Source: RPQJ01 sp046347155
Lineage (GTDB): Bacteria; Pseudomonadota; Gammaproteobacteria; Steroidobacterales; Steroidobacteraceae
Assembly (NCBI GenBank): GCA_046347155.1
Contig: JAXMGT010000001.1
Span: forward strand, 1,736,001 to 1,800,000
Direction of reading: 5' to 3'
DNA: 64,000 nucleotides
The notes beneath the pieces are model-generated. The model searched no databases. It worked only from the letters and a program-made list of their open reading frames with translations, and was not told where the DNA came from. Both the position numbers and the translations under genes were made by a program. Shown here piece by piece: positions 16,082 through 25,287 of this stretch (position 1 is its first letter; every line of letters starts with the position of its first letter).

Positions 16082-17512
16082 TCAGCGCGAAGAATAGATC
16101 CGCACGACCTCGTACAGGAATTGCCTGCCTTCCATCAGCGACTGCACGCGCATCCGCTCGTCGAGACCGTGGGCTCGCGTTCCCTCGGCCGTCGAAAGCA
16201 TGCCCGACAGCCCGTAGGTGTGGATGCCCGCTGCGTTCAGGAAACGCCCGTCCGTGCCGCCGGTCGCCATCGTCGGGATCACCGGGACACCGGGCCAGAT
16301 TTCCGCAGCCACCTTCTTGACCGGATCGAGGATCGCCGGCGTCAGCGGCGGTACGGGTGCCATGATGCCCGCGTTGCCGGCCGGCTCGACCCGGATGCCC
16401 GGATCCGCGACGATCCGGACGATCTCGTCCCGGACCGAGTCGATCGGCACGCCCGGCAGGATCCGGCAGTTGACGTTCGCGTGCGCCCGTTGCGGCAGTG
16501 CATTCGCCGCATGGCCGCCCTCGATCATCGTCGTGACGCAGGTCGTGCGCAGCATCCCGTTCCAGCCCGGGTTCGCGGTCCACAGCCGCGCCGCGGCCTC
16601 CGCATCGTCCGGGTTCGCGAGTACGGCCCGCATGTCGGCCGCGACCTCGGGCGCGGCGAGTTTTGCCTGGGCTTCGAAATACGCGCGGGTCGTGTCGTTC
16701 AGCTGCACCGGGAACTGGTAGGCGGCCAGCCGGGTGACGCCAGCCGCGAGTTGTGCGATCGCGTTCTCGCGAACGGGCCTCGAACTGTGTCCGCCCGGGT
16801 TGGTCGTCGAGAGTGTGAAGTCCTGGTAGGTCTTCTCGCCGGCCTGGATGTCGAGCGCGACCGGTCTGCCGTTCTCGTCGAGCAGCCCGCCGGCGCCTTC
16901 ATTCAGCACGAATGCAGCCTTCAGCACCTCCGGGCGCGTCTGCAGCAGCCAGCGCACCGAATTGAACGTGTTGGAGGTTTCCTCGCCGCAGGTGAGCGCC
17001 AGCTTGAGGCCCCGCTTCGGCCGGTAGCGCTGCTGCTGGAACCGGACCAGCGTGTCCGTGAAGACCGCTGCCATTGCCTTGTCGTCGCTCGAGCCGCGGG
17101 CGTAGAAGTAGCCGCCCTCCTCGACCAGCGTGAACGGGTCACGCTCCCAGTCCTCGCGTTTTGCCTCGACGACGTCGATGTGGGCGAGCAGCATCAGCGG
17201 CTCGAGCGAGCGATCCGTCCCGGGGTAGCTCGCGATCAGCGCACCGCTCTTCGGTCGATCGTCCGGCGCGAGGATCTGTATCGCTTCGGCCGGCATTCCC
17301 GCGGCCCGCAGGCGGGCCGCCATCGCCTCGGCCGCCCGCGTGCAGCTGCCATTCGAGAGCGTCGTGTCGATTTCAACGAGTTCCTTGTAGAGCGAACGGA
17401 ACTCGGCCTCGCCGTCGCCGGCGACCGTGCTGGCCACGGCCGGCAGCGAGAACGCCGTGCACAGCGCGACGGCACAGGCGGCAAATCGGGTGGTGCTGCG
17501 GTCGTCGTGCAT
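16082..17512 (-). CDS. Exported M20 family metallopeptidase
   Basis: A 476-residue zinc-dependent M20 (ArgE/DapE/CPG2-like) peptidase with an N-terminal signal sequence (hydrophobic run ending PAVAS, about residue 28). The di-zinc site motifs are visible: LLAHIDVV, GSSDDKA, CGEETS and TGGTDGR. The lid/dimerisation insert occurs in the middle (NPGGHSSRP). Family members hydrolyse dipeptides or acylated amino acids; the periplasmic location suggests scavenging. It lies alone 64 bases upstream (in coordinates) of the synthetase, same strand, and 57 bases after the ABC1 gene. Confidence 0.87.
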   Translation of the reverse strand: MHDDRSTTRFAACAVALCTAFSLPAVASTVAGDGEAEFRSLYKELVEIDTTLSNGSCTRAAEAMAARLRAAGMPAEAIQILAPDDRPKSGALIASYPGTDRSLEPLMLLAHIDVVEAKREDWERDPFTLVEEGGYFYARGSSDDKAMAAVFTDTLVRFQQQRYRPKRGLKLALTCGEETSNTFNSVRWLLQTRPEVLKAAFVLNEGAGGLLDENGRPVALDIQAGEKTYQDFTLSTTNPGGHSSRPVRENAIAQLAAGVTRLAAYQFPVQLNDTTRAYFEAQAKLAAPEVAADMRAVLANPDDAEAAARLWTANPGWNGMLRTTCVTTMIEGGHAANALPQRAHANVNCRILPGVPIDSVRDEIVRIVADPGIRVEPAGNAGIMAPVPPLTPAILDPVKKVAAEIWPGVPVIPTMATGGTDGRFLNAAGIHTYGLSGMLSTAEGTRAHGLDERMRVQSLMEGRQFLYEVVRIYSSR

Positions 17513-17569
17513 CGGGTGTGCTCCTGGGCGGGCTGCCGAGGCTAGCCGCGGCCGGGCGCACGCGCAAGC

Positions 17570-18895
17570 TCAGTCGAGATGAGGCTCGATCAACGCGTGG
17601 ATGTTGACCCGCGCATGCAGGCGGACGCAGATCAGGAAGGTACCGACCAGCTTCCGGTGCAGGAACATCGTCTCGGCCGGCGGCACCCGGACCCCGTCGT
17701 TCAGGGCCAGCGAAACCAGGTGGTCGCGCACCCGCGTGAGCATGCCCGACCCTGCAAAATCATAGGGCCCCCGGTGCGCGAGCGGCTCGCACACGAGCCT
17801 GACCAGGTCGACCACCCCCTGCACGCGCTCGGGCCGGTCCTCCGGGTGCACGTAACCGATCTCGAGCGCGATGTCGCGGATCGCGGGCCGGTCGTCGTCG
17901 ATCACCGCGCGCGAGATGCGTCGATACCCGTCCACGAGTGTCCGCGGGAATTCGCTCACCGCCCCGAGGTCGAGCAGTCCGATTCGCTGGCCGTCCGGCA
18001 CGTACAGGTAGTTCGCGATGTTCGGGTCGGTCTGCATGAACCGGAACTCGAAGAGTTCCCGGTACATGAGCGACTGCAGCGTGCGGGCCGCGGCGTTGCG
18101 GGTCGCCTGCGGGACGGCCGAGCTCGTGATGGACTCGAGCGGCTCGCCGTCCATCCAGTCCATCGCCAGGATCCGGCGCGTCGTGAGCGGACGGAATACG
18201 CGTGGTACGACCACGTCAGGCATGTCCGCGACGAGCTTCGCGTATCGCTCGAGGTTGCGGGCTTCCGATTCGTAGTCCGTCTCGAGGTGCAGCTGCCGCC
18301 GCGCCTCGGCCGCCAGCGCGTCGATGTCCAGGCTGAGCGGCAGGAAGTCGAGCCGCCGGAGCAGCGCGGCGACATTGTCGACGTCGCTGTCCACGCTTTT
18401 CGCGACGCCCGGGAACTGCACCTTGAGCGCCAGCTCGCGGCCGCCAGGCGTCCGGACACGGTGGATCTGCCCGATCGACGCGGCCGCCACGGGCTCGAGG
18501 TCGAATCGCGCGAACCGGCTTTCCCAGCCCCGCCCGTACTCGCGGCCCAGTACGCGCCTGAGCTGCGCGTCGGGCATCGCGTAGCCTTGCGACCGCAACA
18601 CGTTCAATGCGACCCGGAATTCGGCCGGCAGCAGCTCGTCGCCGTGCAATGACAGCATCTGCCCGACCTTCATCGCCGGTCCGCGCAGAGCCGCCAGGCG
18701 CTTCGCGAGCACGCCCGCATTCCCCGGCGTGAGCAGCGCCGCGGCGAAGTCGACTTTCTCGCCACGGCTGATCTGGCGCGCGGTCGCCGCCGCCGCCGAC
18801 AGGGCGAGCTCGCCACCGAGCATGCCAAACCTCAGGAATCGGCCCGCCCGCGACGAGGGCACTGCACTGCGCTTGCGGGATGAACCGGTCGCCAT
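17570..18895 (-). CDS. ABC1/UbiB family atypical kinase
   Basis: A 441-residue protein kinase-like (UbiB/ADCK) protein. The diagnostic KxGQ motif appears as KVGQMLSLHGD near residue 77, followed by the Ala-rich loop AAASIGQIH, the VAIK-type ALKVQFPG, catalytic DPNIANYL and the DFG-like LLDLGAV. Members have ATPase activity and support ubiquinone or isoprenoid-lipid metabolism. Here it lies just downstream of a MaoC-like gene and the ccm operon, with 25 bases between, so it may be read from the same transcript. A respiratory quinone role is plausible, not shown. Confidence 0.85.
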   Translation of the reverse strand: MATGSSRKRSAVPSSRAGRFLRFGMLGGELALSAAAATARQISRGEKVDFAAALLTPGNAGVLAKRLAALRGPAMKVGQMLSLHGDELLPAEFRVALNVLRSQGYAMPDAQLRRVLGREYGRGWESRFARFDLEPVAAASIGQIHRVRTPGGRELALKVQFPGVAKSVDSDVDNVAALLRRLDFLPLSLDIDALAAEARRQLHLETDYESEARNLERYAKLVADMPDVVVPRVFRPLTTRRILAMDWMDGEPLESITSSAVPQATRNAAARTLQSLMYRELFEFRFMQTDPNIANYLYVPDGQRIGLLDLGAVSEFPRTLVDGYRRISRAVIDDDRPAIRDIALEIGYVHPEDRPERVQGVVDLVRLVCEPLAHRGPYDFAGSGMLTRVRDHLVSLALNDGVRVPPAETMFLHRKLVGTFLICVRLHARVNIHALIEPHLD

Positions 18896-18920
18896 CGGGG
18901 TCGGCGCGCGGCGGGCCGCG

Positions 18921-19805
18921 TCAGCCGGCCTCGATCGTCCGGAGCGTCGAGTACATGTGCACGCGCCCGGTCCGCACGTCGCAAAGCGCCCGCCGGGACT
19001 CCCCGCTCTCCTGCCATTCCTTGATCGCGACGCGCGCCGGGAGCTGCACCGGGGTCAGGAACTGCGTGTCGATCCGCGTGCCCGCCGGCAGCGCAGGGGC
19101 CGGGGCCTGCGCGTAACTCCGCGCAAGCGACCACATGCCGTGCACGATCGAACCCCTGAGGCCGAAGAACCGTGCCGCGCGGTCGCTCAGGTGGATCGGA
19201 TTGAAGTCACTCGAGACCCGCGCATAGGCCCAGGCGGTCGAAAGCCGGACGTCGAGTTCGGCCAGCACGCTTGCGTCCCTGGGCGCCTTCGGCGGTCTTG
19301 GCGGTCGCGCGCCGCTGCGCTCCTGCGGCTCGGGCCAGCGCGACAGGAACACGCAGGTTTCTCGCCAGAGCACGCGGCCTTCGCGCGTGATGTCGGTGGT
19401 CATGTCGAACGCGAGGCCGGCGTCGGTGTGCCGGTAATTGCGCGCGGCAACCCGGAAGTCGAGGCGCATCCCCGGCTTCAGCTCGCCGAGCACGTCGATC
19501 GTGTTCGAGAGGTGGATCAGTCCCATCGGGCGCAGCGGGAAGCGGCTGCACGCGAAGATCTCGAGGTGCAGCGGCATCGCGAGCACGTGCGGATAGGTCG
19601 GCGGCAGTGCGTCGCCCCCGAATCCACAGGCGCGCGAATAACGTGCGACGTGAGCCGCCGAGAGCGTGACGCCCTGCACGTCGGCCGTGAATTCGGCGGG
19701 TTCGCCGATCCCGGTGAGCGGCGGCCGCCGCGTGAACAGTACCCTCGGGTACGTCGCGAGCCCCGTCGGCAGCTTGCGCAGCCGCAGATGCACCGACGTC
19801 GCCAC
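18921..19805 (-). CDS. MaoC-like double hotdog dehydratase
   Basis: A 294-residue double-hotdog protein. The C-terminal half has the MaoC hydratase-2 motif (YARVSSDFNPIHLSDRAA, then GSIVHGMW), where Asp and His are the expected catalytic pair. The N-terminal half is a decayed hotdog fold of the HTD2/FAS1 type. It would hydrate or dehydrate enoyl/3-hydroxyacyl thioesters. It starts two bases after the stop of ccmI and belongs by position to the tail of the cytochrome c maturation operon, an unexpected neighbour. Substrate unknown. Confidence 0.75.
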   Translation of the reverse strand: MATSVHLRLRKLPTGLATYPRVLFTRRPPLTGIGEPAEFTADVQGVTLSAAHVARYSRACGFGGDALPPTYPHVLAMPLHLEIFACSRFPLRPMGLIHLSNTIDVLGELKPGMRLDFRVAARNYRHTDAGLAFDMTTDITREGRVLWRETCVFLSRWPEPQERSGARPPRPPKAPRDASVLAELDVRLSTAWAYARVSSDFNPIHLSDRAARFFGLRGSIVHGMWSLARSYAQAPAPALPAGTRIDTQFLTPVQLPARVAIKEWQESGESRRALCDVRTGRVHMYSTLRTIEAG

Positions 19806-19807
19806 GT

Positions 19808-20917
19808 TCAGGGGGTGACCTGGTCGATGACGATCCTGACGGCGCCGGAACCGCCCTTCGAGGCGACCGCAGAGCCCACGAGGTCGCCGGATGCCGGCAC
19901 CGCAGTGCCGCCGAACGCGACCCGGGCGACGATCTCGACGTCGTCGACCGAGGAGAGGTTGCGACCTTCGATCATCGAGTTAGCGTCGCTCAGGACCACG
20001 GTCGTCGGCAACTGGTCCGTCGTGAGCCGGACCGCCGCGAGCGGCGGTCCCGGGATGCCCGGCTGCCGCGCGGCAACGAACAGCGCTGTACCCGGCTGCA
20101 CGCGGGCTGCAAGCGCCGGCGCGACCGACACGTCGATCCTGACGGTGCGCCCCTCGGCCGGGGGACCGTCTGCGGCCGAGGGCGCGGCGGCCCCGGCCAT
20201 GCCCGCGCCGGCCGCGGGTGCCGCCGCTCCGGCGGGCACCTGGACGCCGAGCGAGGCCAGCTGCTCCACGACGATCTGCCGGATCTCGGGCGGTGGGTTC
20301 TGGTCGAGCAGCTTCTGGAACGATGCCTTCGCGGTCGCCGTGTCGCCACTGCGCATCGCGAGCACGCCGGTGTACCAGAGCGCCTTGCCCTCGTCCGGAT
20401 TGGCCTTCAGCGCGGCCGACAGGATTTCACGCGCGCGCGCCTGCCGGGCCGGATCCTCGCCGAGCACGATTGCCTCGGCCATGTCGAGCTGCAATGCCGC
20501 GTCGGTGCCGCCCGTCAGCGCGTCCGCCTTCTCGTAGGCGGCGATCGCCTTGTCGGGTGCGCCCGTCATCAGGTAGGTCCGGCCGAGCATGCGCCAGCCC
20601 TCGACGTCGTTCGGATTGGCCTCGAGGCGCGCTTCGAGCTGCTGGGCCACCTGTGACATCGAACCCGCGCTGCCGTCGCCGTGGCCGGCCGGCGCCGCCG
20701 AGGCGCCCGGGTCGTCCCAGGGATAGGTCGACAGTCCCTTGTACAGCGAGGCCGCGGCCAGCGGGATCACGATCGCCATCAGCACGAACACCGGCACCGC
20801 GCGCGCCGGCGCCCCGCCCCCCTGGGCCCCGGCCGCCATGGGCCGCAGCAGCGGATACGCGAGGATCGCGACCGCGCCCAGCACCAGCACCACGCAGATC
20901 AGGAAAAAAGTACTCAC
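19808..20917 (-). CDS. ccmI: Cytochrome c maturation protein CcmI
   Basis: A 369-residue apocytochrome chaperone. Two membrane segments lie at the N-terminus (about residues 3-25 and 42-60), then a periplasmic TPR region (about 85-230: GWRMLGRTYLMTG, ALWYTGVLAMRSG), an Ala/Pro-rich linker and a C-terminal beta domain that resembles the second part of fused CcmI proteins. CcmI delivers the CxxCH-containing C-terminus of apocytochromes to CcmFH. Its start overlaps the ccmH stop by four bases. Confidence 0.88.
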   Translation of the reverse strand: MSTFFLICVVLVLGAVAILAYPLLRPMAAGAQGGGAPARAVPVFVLMAIVIPLAAASLYKGLSTYPWDDPGASAAPAGHGDGSAGSMSQVAQQLEARLEANPNDVEGWRMLGRTYLMTGAPDKAIAAYEKADALTGGTDAALQLDMAEAIVLGEDPARQARAREILSAALKANPDEGKALWYTGVLAMRSGDTATAKASFQKLLDQNPPPEIRQIVVEQLASLGVQVPAGAAAPAAGAGMAGAAAPSAADGPPAEGRTVRIDVSVAPALAARVQPGTALFVAARQPGIPGPPLAAVRLTTDQLPTTVVLSDANSMIEGRNLSSVDDVEIVARVAFGGTAVPASGDLVGSAVASKGGSGAVRIVIDQVTP

Positions 20918-21354
20918 GATGCGCCGCCCTCCGGGGCCTCAGGTTCGATGTCCGCTTCGGCCGCGCGACGCCGGATGACGCGCACGGCGGCGAACAGGCC
21001 GGCCACGAGCAGCAGCACGGGCGCGGCCCAGAGCAGGAAATTGAGCGGCGTCAGGCGGGGCCGGTAGAGCACGAAGTCGCCGTAGCGCGCCAGCATGAAC
21101 TCGCGGATCTCGTCGTCCGACTTGCCCTCCGCGATCATGTCGCGCACTTCGCTGCGCAGGTCGCGGGCGAGCGTCGCATTCGAGTCCGCGATCGTCTCGT
21201 TCTGGCAGACCAGGCAGCGCAGTTCGCGGGTGATCGCTTCGTAGCGCGCCTGCTGTGCCGGGTCGGCCAGCGGCTGCTCCGTGTCGACCGCGTGCGCGAT
21301 GCCCGCGCAAGCCAGCGCCACGACCAGCACGAAACCCGGGAGCGACCGCCTCAC
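20914..21354 (-). CDS. ccmH: Cytochrome c-type biogenesis protein CcmH
   Basis: A 146-residue thioredox protein with a signal sequence and the signature LRCLVCQNE, whose cysteines reduce apocytochrome. A C-terminal membrane helix (LLWAAPVLLLVAGLFAAV) follows. GTG at 21354 is selected because it overlaps the ccmG stop (GTGA) and gives a proper signal peptide. It partners CcmF and CcmI in the haem lyase complex. Confidence 0.9.
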   Translation of the reverse strand: MRRSLPGFVLVVALACAGIAHAVDTEQPLADPAQQARYEAITRELRCLVCQNETIADSNATLARDLRSEVRDMIAEGKSDDEIREFMLARYGDFVLYRPRLTPLNFLLWAAPVLLLVAGLFAAVRVIRRRAAEADIEPEAPEGGAS

Positions 21355-21893
21355 GAGCCACCACCCTGGGCACCCGCGGCGGCCTGGATCCGGGGCTCGA
21401 ACTCCCGGCGCCAGACGTCGAACGTCATCGGCGCGATGTGTTTGTAGAGGATGGTACCGTCCGATCCGATCAGGAACGTCTCGGGCGCCCCATAGACACC
21501 CCAGTCGATCGCGACCCGGCCTTCCGTGTCGAACGCCACGGCTGCATACGGGTTGCCGAGCGACGCCAGCCAGCGCTGCGCCTCGACGGCGTCGTCTTTC
21601 CAGTCGAGTCCGATGATCGGCACCGACGTCTGCTTCGAGATCTCGACGAGCACTGGGTGCTCCTCGCGGCAGCCACCGCACCAGGTGCCCCAGACGTTGA
21701 GGACCCAGGGCCGACCCTTCAGGTCCTTGCTCGAGACCGGATACGCCGGGTCCTGCAGGCTCGGCAGCGAGAACTCCGGCGCCGGCTTCCCGATCAGCGG
21801 CGACGGCACGTACGACGGGTCACGGTACAGACCGACGTACAGGAACACGCCGAGCACGGCGAATATCCCGATCGGCACGAAGAACTTCCACAT
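21351..21893 (-). CDS. ccmG: Thiol:disulfide interchange protein CcmG/DsbE
   Basis: A 180-residue membrane-anchored thioredoxin. One N-terminal helix is followed by a thioredoxin fold with the active site WCGGC and the family's acidic GLDWKDD region. It keeps apocytochrome cysteines reduced for haem attachment. It lies 15 bases after ccmF and overlaps ccmH by four bases. Confidence 0.92.
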   Translation of the reverse strand: MWKFFVPIGIFAVLGVFLYVGLYRDPSYVPSPLIGKPAPEFSLPSLQDPAYPVSSKDLKGRPWVLNVWGTWCGGCREEHPVLVEISKQTSVPIIGLDWKDDAVEAQRWLASLGNPYAAVAFDTEGRVAIDWGVYGAPETFLIGSDGTILYKHIAPMTFDVWRREFEPRIQAAAGAQGGGS

Positions 21894-21908
21894 CTCCGGA
21901 CAACCTCC

Positions 21909-23867
21909 TCAGGACGCGCGGGCAGCGGCACCGGCCTTGGCCGGATCCGCGGCCGTCGAGCGACGGACCAGGTAACGGCGGTCCGTGATGCCGATCAGGC
22001 CGCCGAGTGCCATGACGATGGCGCCGAGCCAGATGAACCGCACCATCGGCTTGTACTGGACCCGGACGCTCCACGCGCCGTTGCCCAGGTCCTCGCCGAG
22101 CGCGACGAACAGGTCGCGGTTCCAGTCGACCTCGATGCCGGCCTCGGTCATCGGGCTCCGCTGCACGCGATAGACGCGCTTCTGCGGATGCAGGACGGCC
22201 ACCGTCTCGCCCTTGCGCAGGATCGTGAACTGGGCCTCGATGGCCTGGTAGTTGGGGCCCGTCACCTGCCTCGAGTCGTCGAACCGGAACGAGTAGTCGT
22301 GGATCTGCACGGACTCGCCGGGCTTCAGGCCCACGTCTTTCTCGACCCGGTAGGTCTGCGTGACCGTGACGCCGATCGCGAACAGGCCGACGCCGATGTG
22401 GGCGAGCGTCATCCCGACGATGCCCCGGGACAGGCTCTGGCCCCTGCGCCAGCGCATCACCGGCTCGTAGAGCGACGAAAGCACGATCCAGACGCCGAGC
22501 GCGAGGCCGACGACGCCCATCAGGCTGAATTCACCGTAGCCCCACTCCGTGACGAACGCGGCGAACGCGACGGACGCCGCCAGCATCCCGAGCAGCACGT
22601 TGCGGATCCCGCCGAACTGCCACTTCTTCCACGCCGCGTGCATGCCGATCGCGAGCAGCGCCATCAGCGGCACCATCGGGATCAGGAACGCGACGTTGAA
22701 GTACGGCGGGCCGACCGAGATCTTGCCGAGGTTCAGCGCGTCGAGGAACAGCGGGTACAGCGTCCCGATCAGGATCAGCGCCGATGCAACGACGAGCAGC
22801 ATGTTGTTGAACAGGATGAACGCCTCGCGCGAGGCGATCTCGAACCCACCCTTCGTGCGCAGTTCGGATCCGCGCCAGGCGAACAGCAGCAGCGACCCGC
22901 CGATCACGACCCCGAGGAAGCCGAGGATGAAGAGGCCGCGCTTCGGATCCGAGGCAAACGAGTGCACCGACACCAGCACCCCCGAGCGGACCAGGAACGT
23001 GCCGACCAGGCTGAGCGAGAACGCGATGATCGCGAGCAGCAGCGTCCAGCTCTTGAAGAGCCCGCGCTTCTCGGTGACCGCAAGCGAGTGGATCAGCGCG
23101 GTGCCCACGAGCCACGGCATGAACGAGGCATTCTCGACCGGATCCCAGAACCACCAGCCGCCCCAGCCGAGTTCGTAATACGCCCACCAGCTGCCGCCCG
23201 CGATGCCGAGCGTCAGGAACAGCCAGGAGATCGTCGTCCACGGTCGCGTCCAGCGTGCCCAGGCGCCGTCCATCCGGCCCTCGAGCATCGCCGCCACCGA
23301 GAATGCGAAGGCGACGGCGGAGCCGACGTAGCCGGCATACAGCGTCGGCGGGTGCACCGCGAGCGCGAAGTCCTGAAGCAGCGGGTTCAGGTCGCGGCCG
23401 TCCATCGCCGCCGGCACCAGACGCTCGAACGGGTTCGACGTGAACAGGATGAAGGACAGGAACCCGATCGCCACGACCCCCAGCACGCCGAGCACCCGGG
23501 CCGCGAACGTCTCGGGCAGGTTGCGCGAGAACGCCGCGACGGCGACCGACCAGGTCGCGAGCGCGAGGGCCCACAGGAGCAGCGAGCCCTCGTGGGCGCC
23601 CCAGACGGCCGTGAATCGGTAGAAGGTGGGCAACTCCGAGTTCGAGTTGTTCGCGACGTACAGCACCGAGAAGTCGTTCTTGTAGAACGCCCAGCTCAGC
23701 ACGGCGAACGACATCGTGACGAACACCCACTGGCCCGCAACGGCCGGTCGCGTCGCGGCGATCCATCGGCGGTTGCCGGTCATCGGTCCGACGATGCCGA
23801 ACACCGACTGCGCGATCGCGAGCAGCAGCGCCAGCACCAGCGAGAAGAGTCCGAGTTCTACGATCAT
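21909..23867 (-). CDS. ccmF: Haem lyase subunit CcmF
   Basis: A 652-residue polytopic membrane protein. The tryptophan-rich WWD-type haem-handling segment is clear (WGGWWFWDPVENASFMPWL), with many hydrophobic helices before and after and conserved histidines. It joins haem from CcmE to apocytochrome c together with CcmH. Length is normal for the family. It is separated by 25 bases from ccmE and 15 from ccmG. Confidence 0.95.
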   Translation of the reverse strand: MIVELGLFSLVLALLLAIAQSVFGIVGPMTGNRRWIAATRPAVAGQWVFVTMSFAVLSWAFYKNDFSVLYVANNSNSELPTFYRFTAVWGAHEGSLLLWALALATWSVAVAAFSRNLPETFAARVLGVLGVVAIGFLSFILFTSNPFERLVPAAMDGRDLNPLLQDFALAVHPPTLYAGYVGSAVAFAFSVAAMLEGRMDGAWARWTRPWTTISWLFLTLGIAGGSWWAYYELGWGGWWFWDPVENASFMPWLVGTALIHSLAVTEKRGLFKSWTLLLAIIAFSLSLVGTFLVRSGVLVSVHSFASDPKRGLFILGFLGVVIGGSLLLFAWRGSELRTKGGFEIASREAFILFNNMLLVVASALILIGTLYPLFLDALNLGKISVGPPYFNVAFLIPMVPLMALLAIGMHAAWKKWQFGGIRNVLLGMLAASVAFAAFVTEWGYGEFSLMGVVGLALGVWIVLSSLYEPVMRWRRGQSLSRGIVGMTLAHIGVGLFAIGVTVTQTYRVEKDVGLKPGESVQIHDYSFRFDDSRQVTGPNYQAIEAQFTILRKGETVAVLHPQKRVYRVQRSPMTEAGIEVDWNRDLFVALGEDLGNGAWSVRVQYKPMVRFIWLGAIVMALGGLIGITDRRYLVRRSTAADPAKAGAAARAS

Positions 23868-23892
23868 GCGATCCTCCCGTGCGGTGCGGCGG

Positions 23893-24357
23893 TCAGGTGC
23901 TGCTCTGCGTCGCCGGCGCGCCGGCCTGGGCGGCCTCGGCGTGCGGCTTGAGGCTCTGCTTCACCTCGGGCGGCATGTAGTTCTCATCGTGCTTCGCGAG
24001 CACTTCCTCGGCGACGAAGGTGCCGTCCGAGCCGAGCTTGCCGCGGGCAATCACGCCCTGGCCCTCGCGGAACAGGTCCGGGAGGATCTTGTCGTACGAC
24101 ACGACGAGTTCCTTGCCGTAGTCCGTGAGCGTGAAGTGCACGACCATGCTGCCGGGCTCGCGCTTGACACTGCCCACCTCGACGAGTCCGCCGACACGGA
24201 ATGCGCGGCTGGACGGGGCCTCGCCGGCCGCTACCTGCGTCGGGCTGTAGTAGTAGAGCAGGTTCTTCTGGAACGCCTTGAGGGCGAAGGCCGTCGCGAT
24301 GCCCACGCCGACGACGATCGCCGCCACGGTCACCATGCGCTTCTGGCGCGGAGTCAT
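23893..24357 (-). CDS. ccmE: Haem chaperone CcmE
   Basis: A 154-residue periplasmic haem chaperone with an N-terminal membrane anchor (VTVAAIVVGVGIATAFAL) and an OB fold. The haem-binding motif is HDENY, where the His binds haem covalently. It accepts haem from CcmABCD and passes it to CcmF. The start overlaps the ccmD stop (ATGA). Confidence 0.94.
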   Translation of the reverse strand: MTPRQKRMVTVAAIVVGVGIATAFALKAFQKNLLYYYSPTQVAAGEAPSSRAFRVGGLVEVGSVKREPGSMVVHFTLTDYGKELVVSYDKILPDLFREGQGVIARGKLGSDGTFVAEEVLAKHDENYMPPEVKQSLKPHAEAAQAGAPATQSST

Positions 24358-24527
24358 GTCGCATCCTCCTTCTCGATGCCCGAGCGGCGGAGCGCGAGCT
24401 TCTGCTGCTCGGCCTCGATCCGGCGGGCGGAAACCCAGTTCGCGACCAGCACGAACGTCGTGAGACCGTAGGAGGTCCAGACGTAACCGGCATAGCCGCC
24501 CATGTTCAGGAATTCGCCGAGGGTCAT
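24354..24527 (-). CDS. ccmD: Haem exporter protein CcmD
   Basis: A 57-residue protein found in the gap between ccmC and ccmE: it begins MTLGEFLNMGGYAGYVW, has one hydrophobic helix (YGLTTFVLVANWV) and a basic, coiled C-terminus (RRIEAEQQKLALRR). The GGYAxYVW motif is typical of CcmD, which releases holo-CcmE from CcmABC. ATG at 24527 lies four bases after the ccmC stop; the stop overlaps ccmE. It is easily missed because of its size. Confidence 0.9.
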   Translation of the reverse strand: MTLGEFLNMGGYAGYVWTSYGLTTFVLVANWVSARRIEAEQQKLALRRSGIEKEDAT

Positions 24528-24531
24528 GGGT

Positions 24532-25257
24532 TCAGGCCTCCTTGAGCCACGAGGCGTTGCGCTCCCGTCGGAGGATCTCCGCCCGCATGCGCTTGCACAT
24601 CAGCCAGCCGAAGTACAACTGGAACCCGGCGATCATGATGAACAGCGGAACCAGCATCGGCAGCGCGATCGACGGTTTTGCGAGCTTCGTCACGCTGGCG
24701 GGCTGGTGCAGCGTCGACCACCACTCGACCGAGTAGTGGATGATCGGCACGTTGATGACGCCGACGATCGCGAGCACGGCGCTCGCGCGGTCGGCGCGCT
24801 GCGGGTCGTCGAACGACGATCGCAGCGCCATGTAGCCGAGGTACAGGAACAGCAGGATCAGCTCGGAGGTGAGGCGCGCGTCCCACACCCACCACGTGCC
24901 CCACATCGGCTTGCCCCAGATCGAGCCGGTCGCGAGGGCGAGGAACGTGAACGAGGCGCCGATCGGCGCTGCGGCGGCGGCCGCGGCATGTGCGAGCTTG
25001 ATGCGCCAGATCAGGCCGACGCCCGCCGCGACGGCCATCAGCACGTACGCGAACATCGACATCCACGCGCTCGGCGCGTGCACGTAGAGGATCCGGAACG
25101 CGTCCTTCTGCTGGTAGTCGGGCGGCGCCTTCACGAGCCCCCACCACGCAGCGAGCAGGATCAGTGCCAACGCCGGCCAGCCGAACCATGGCGCGAAACG
25201 GCCGAGCAGCCGGTACGCGTGCGGGGGCGAAGCGAGCTTATGAAACCATGTCCACAT
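24532..25257 (-). CDS. ccmC: Haem exporter protein CcmC
   Basis: A 241-residue membrane protein with six predicted helices and the WWD motif WGTWWVWDARLTSELIL, which binds haem and loads it onto CcmE. It follows ccmB by 30 bases. Length and motif are typical. Confidence 0.95.
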   Translation of the reverse strand: MWTWFHKLASPPHAYRLLGRFAPWFGWPALALILLAAWWGLVKAPPDYQQKDAFRILYVHAPSAWMSMFAYVLMAVAAGVGLIWRIKLAHAAAAAAAPIGASFTFLALATGSIWGKPMWGTWWVWDARLTSELILLFLYLGYMALRSSFDDPQRADRASAVLAIVGVINVPIIHYSVEWWSTLHQPASVTKLAKPSIALPMLVPLFIMIAGFQLYFGWLMCKRMRAEILRRERNASWLKEA

Positions 25258-25287
25258 GACGTTCCTTTGCGCGGCCCGGGGACCGCG

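Noticed and set aside
21255..23951. An 898-codon open frame on the plus strand opposite ccmF-ccmH
   Set aside because: The translation is Arg/Asp/His-rich low-complexity sequence, while the opposite strand encodes unmistakable Ccm proteins.
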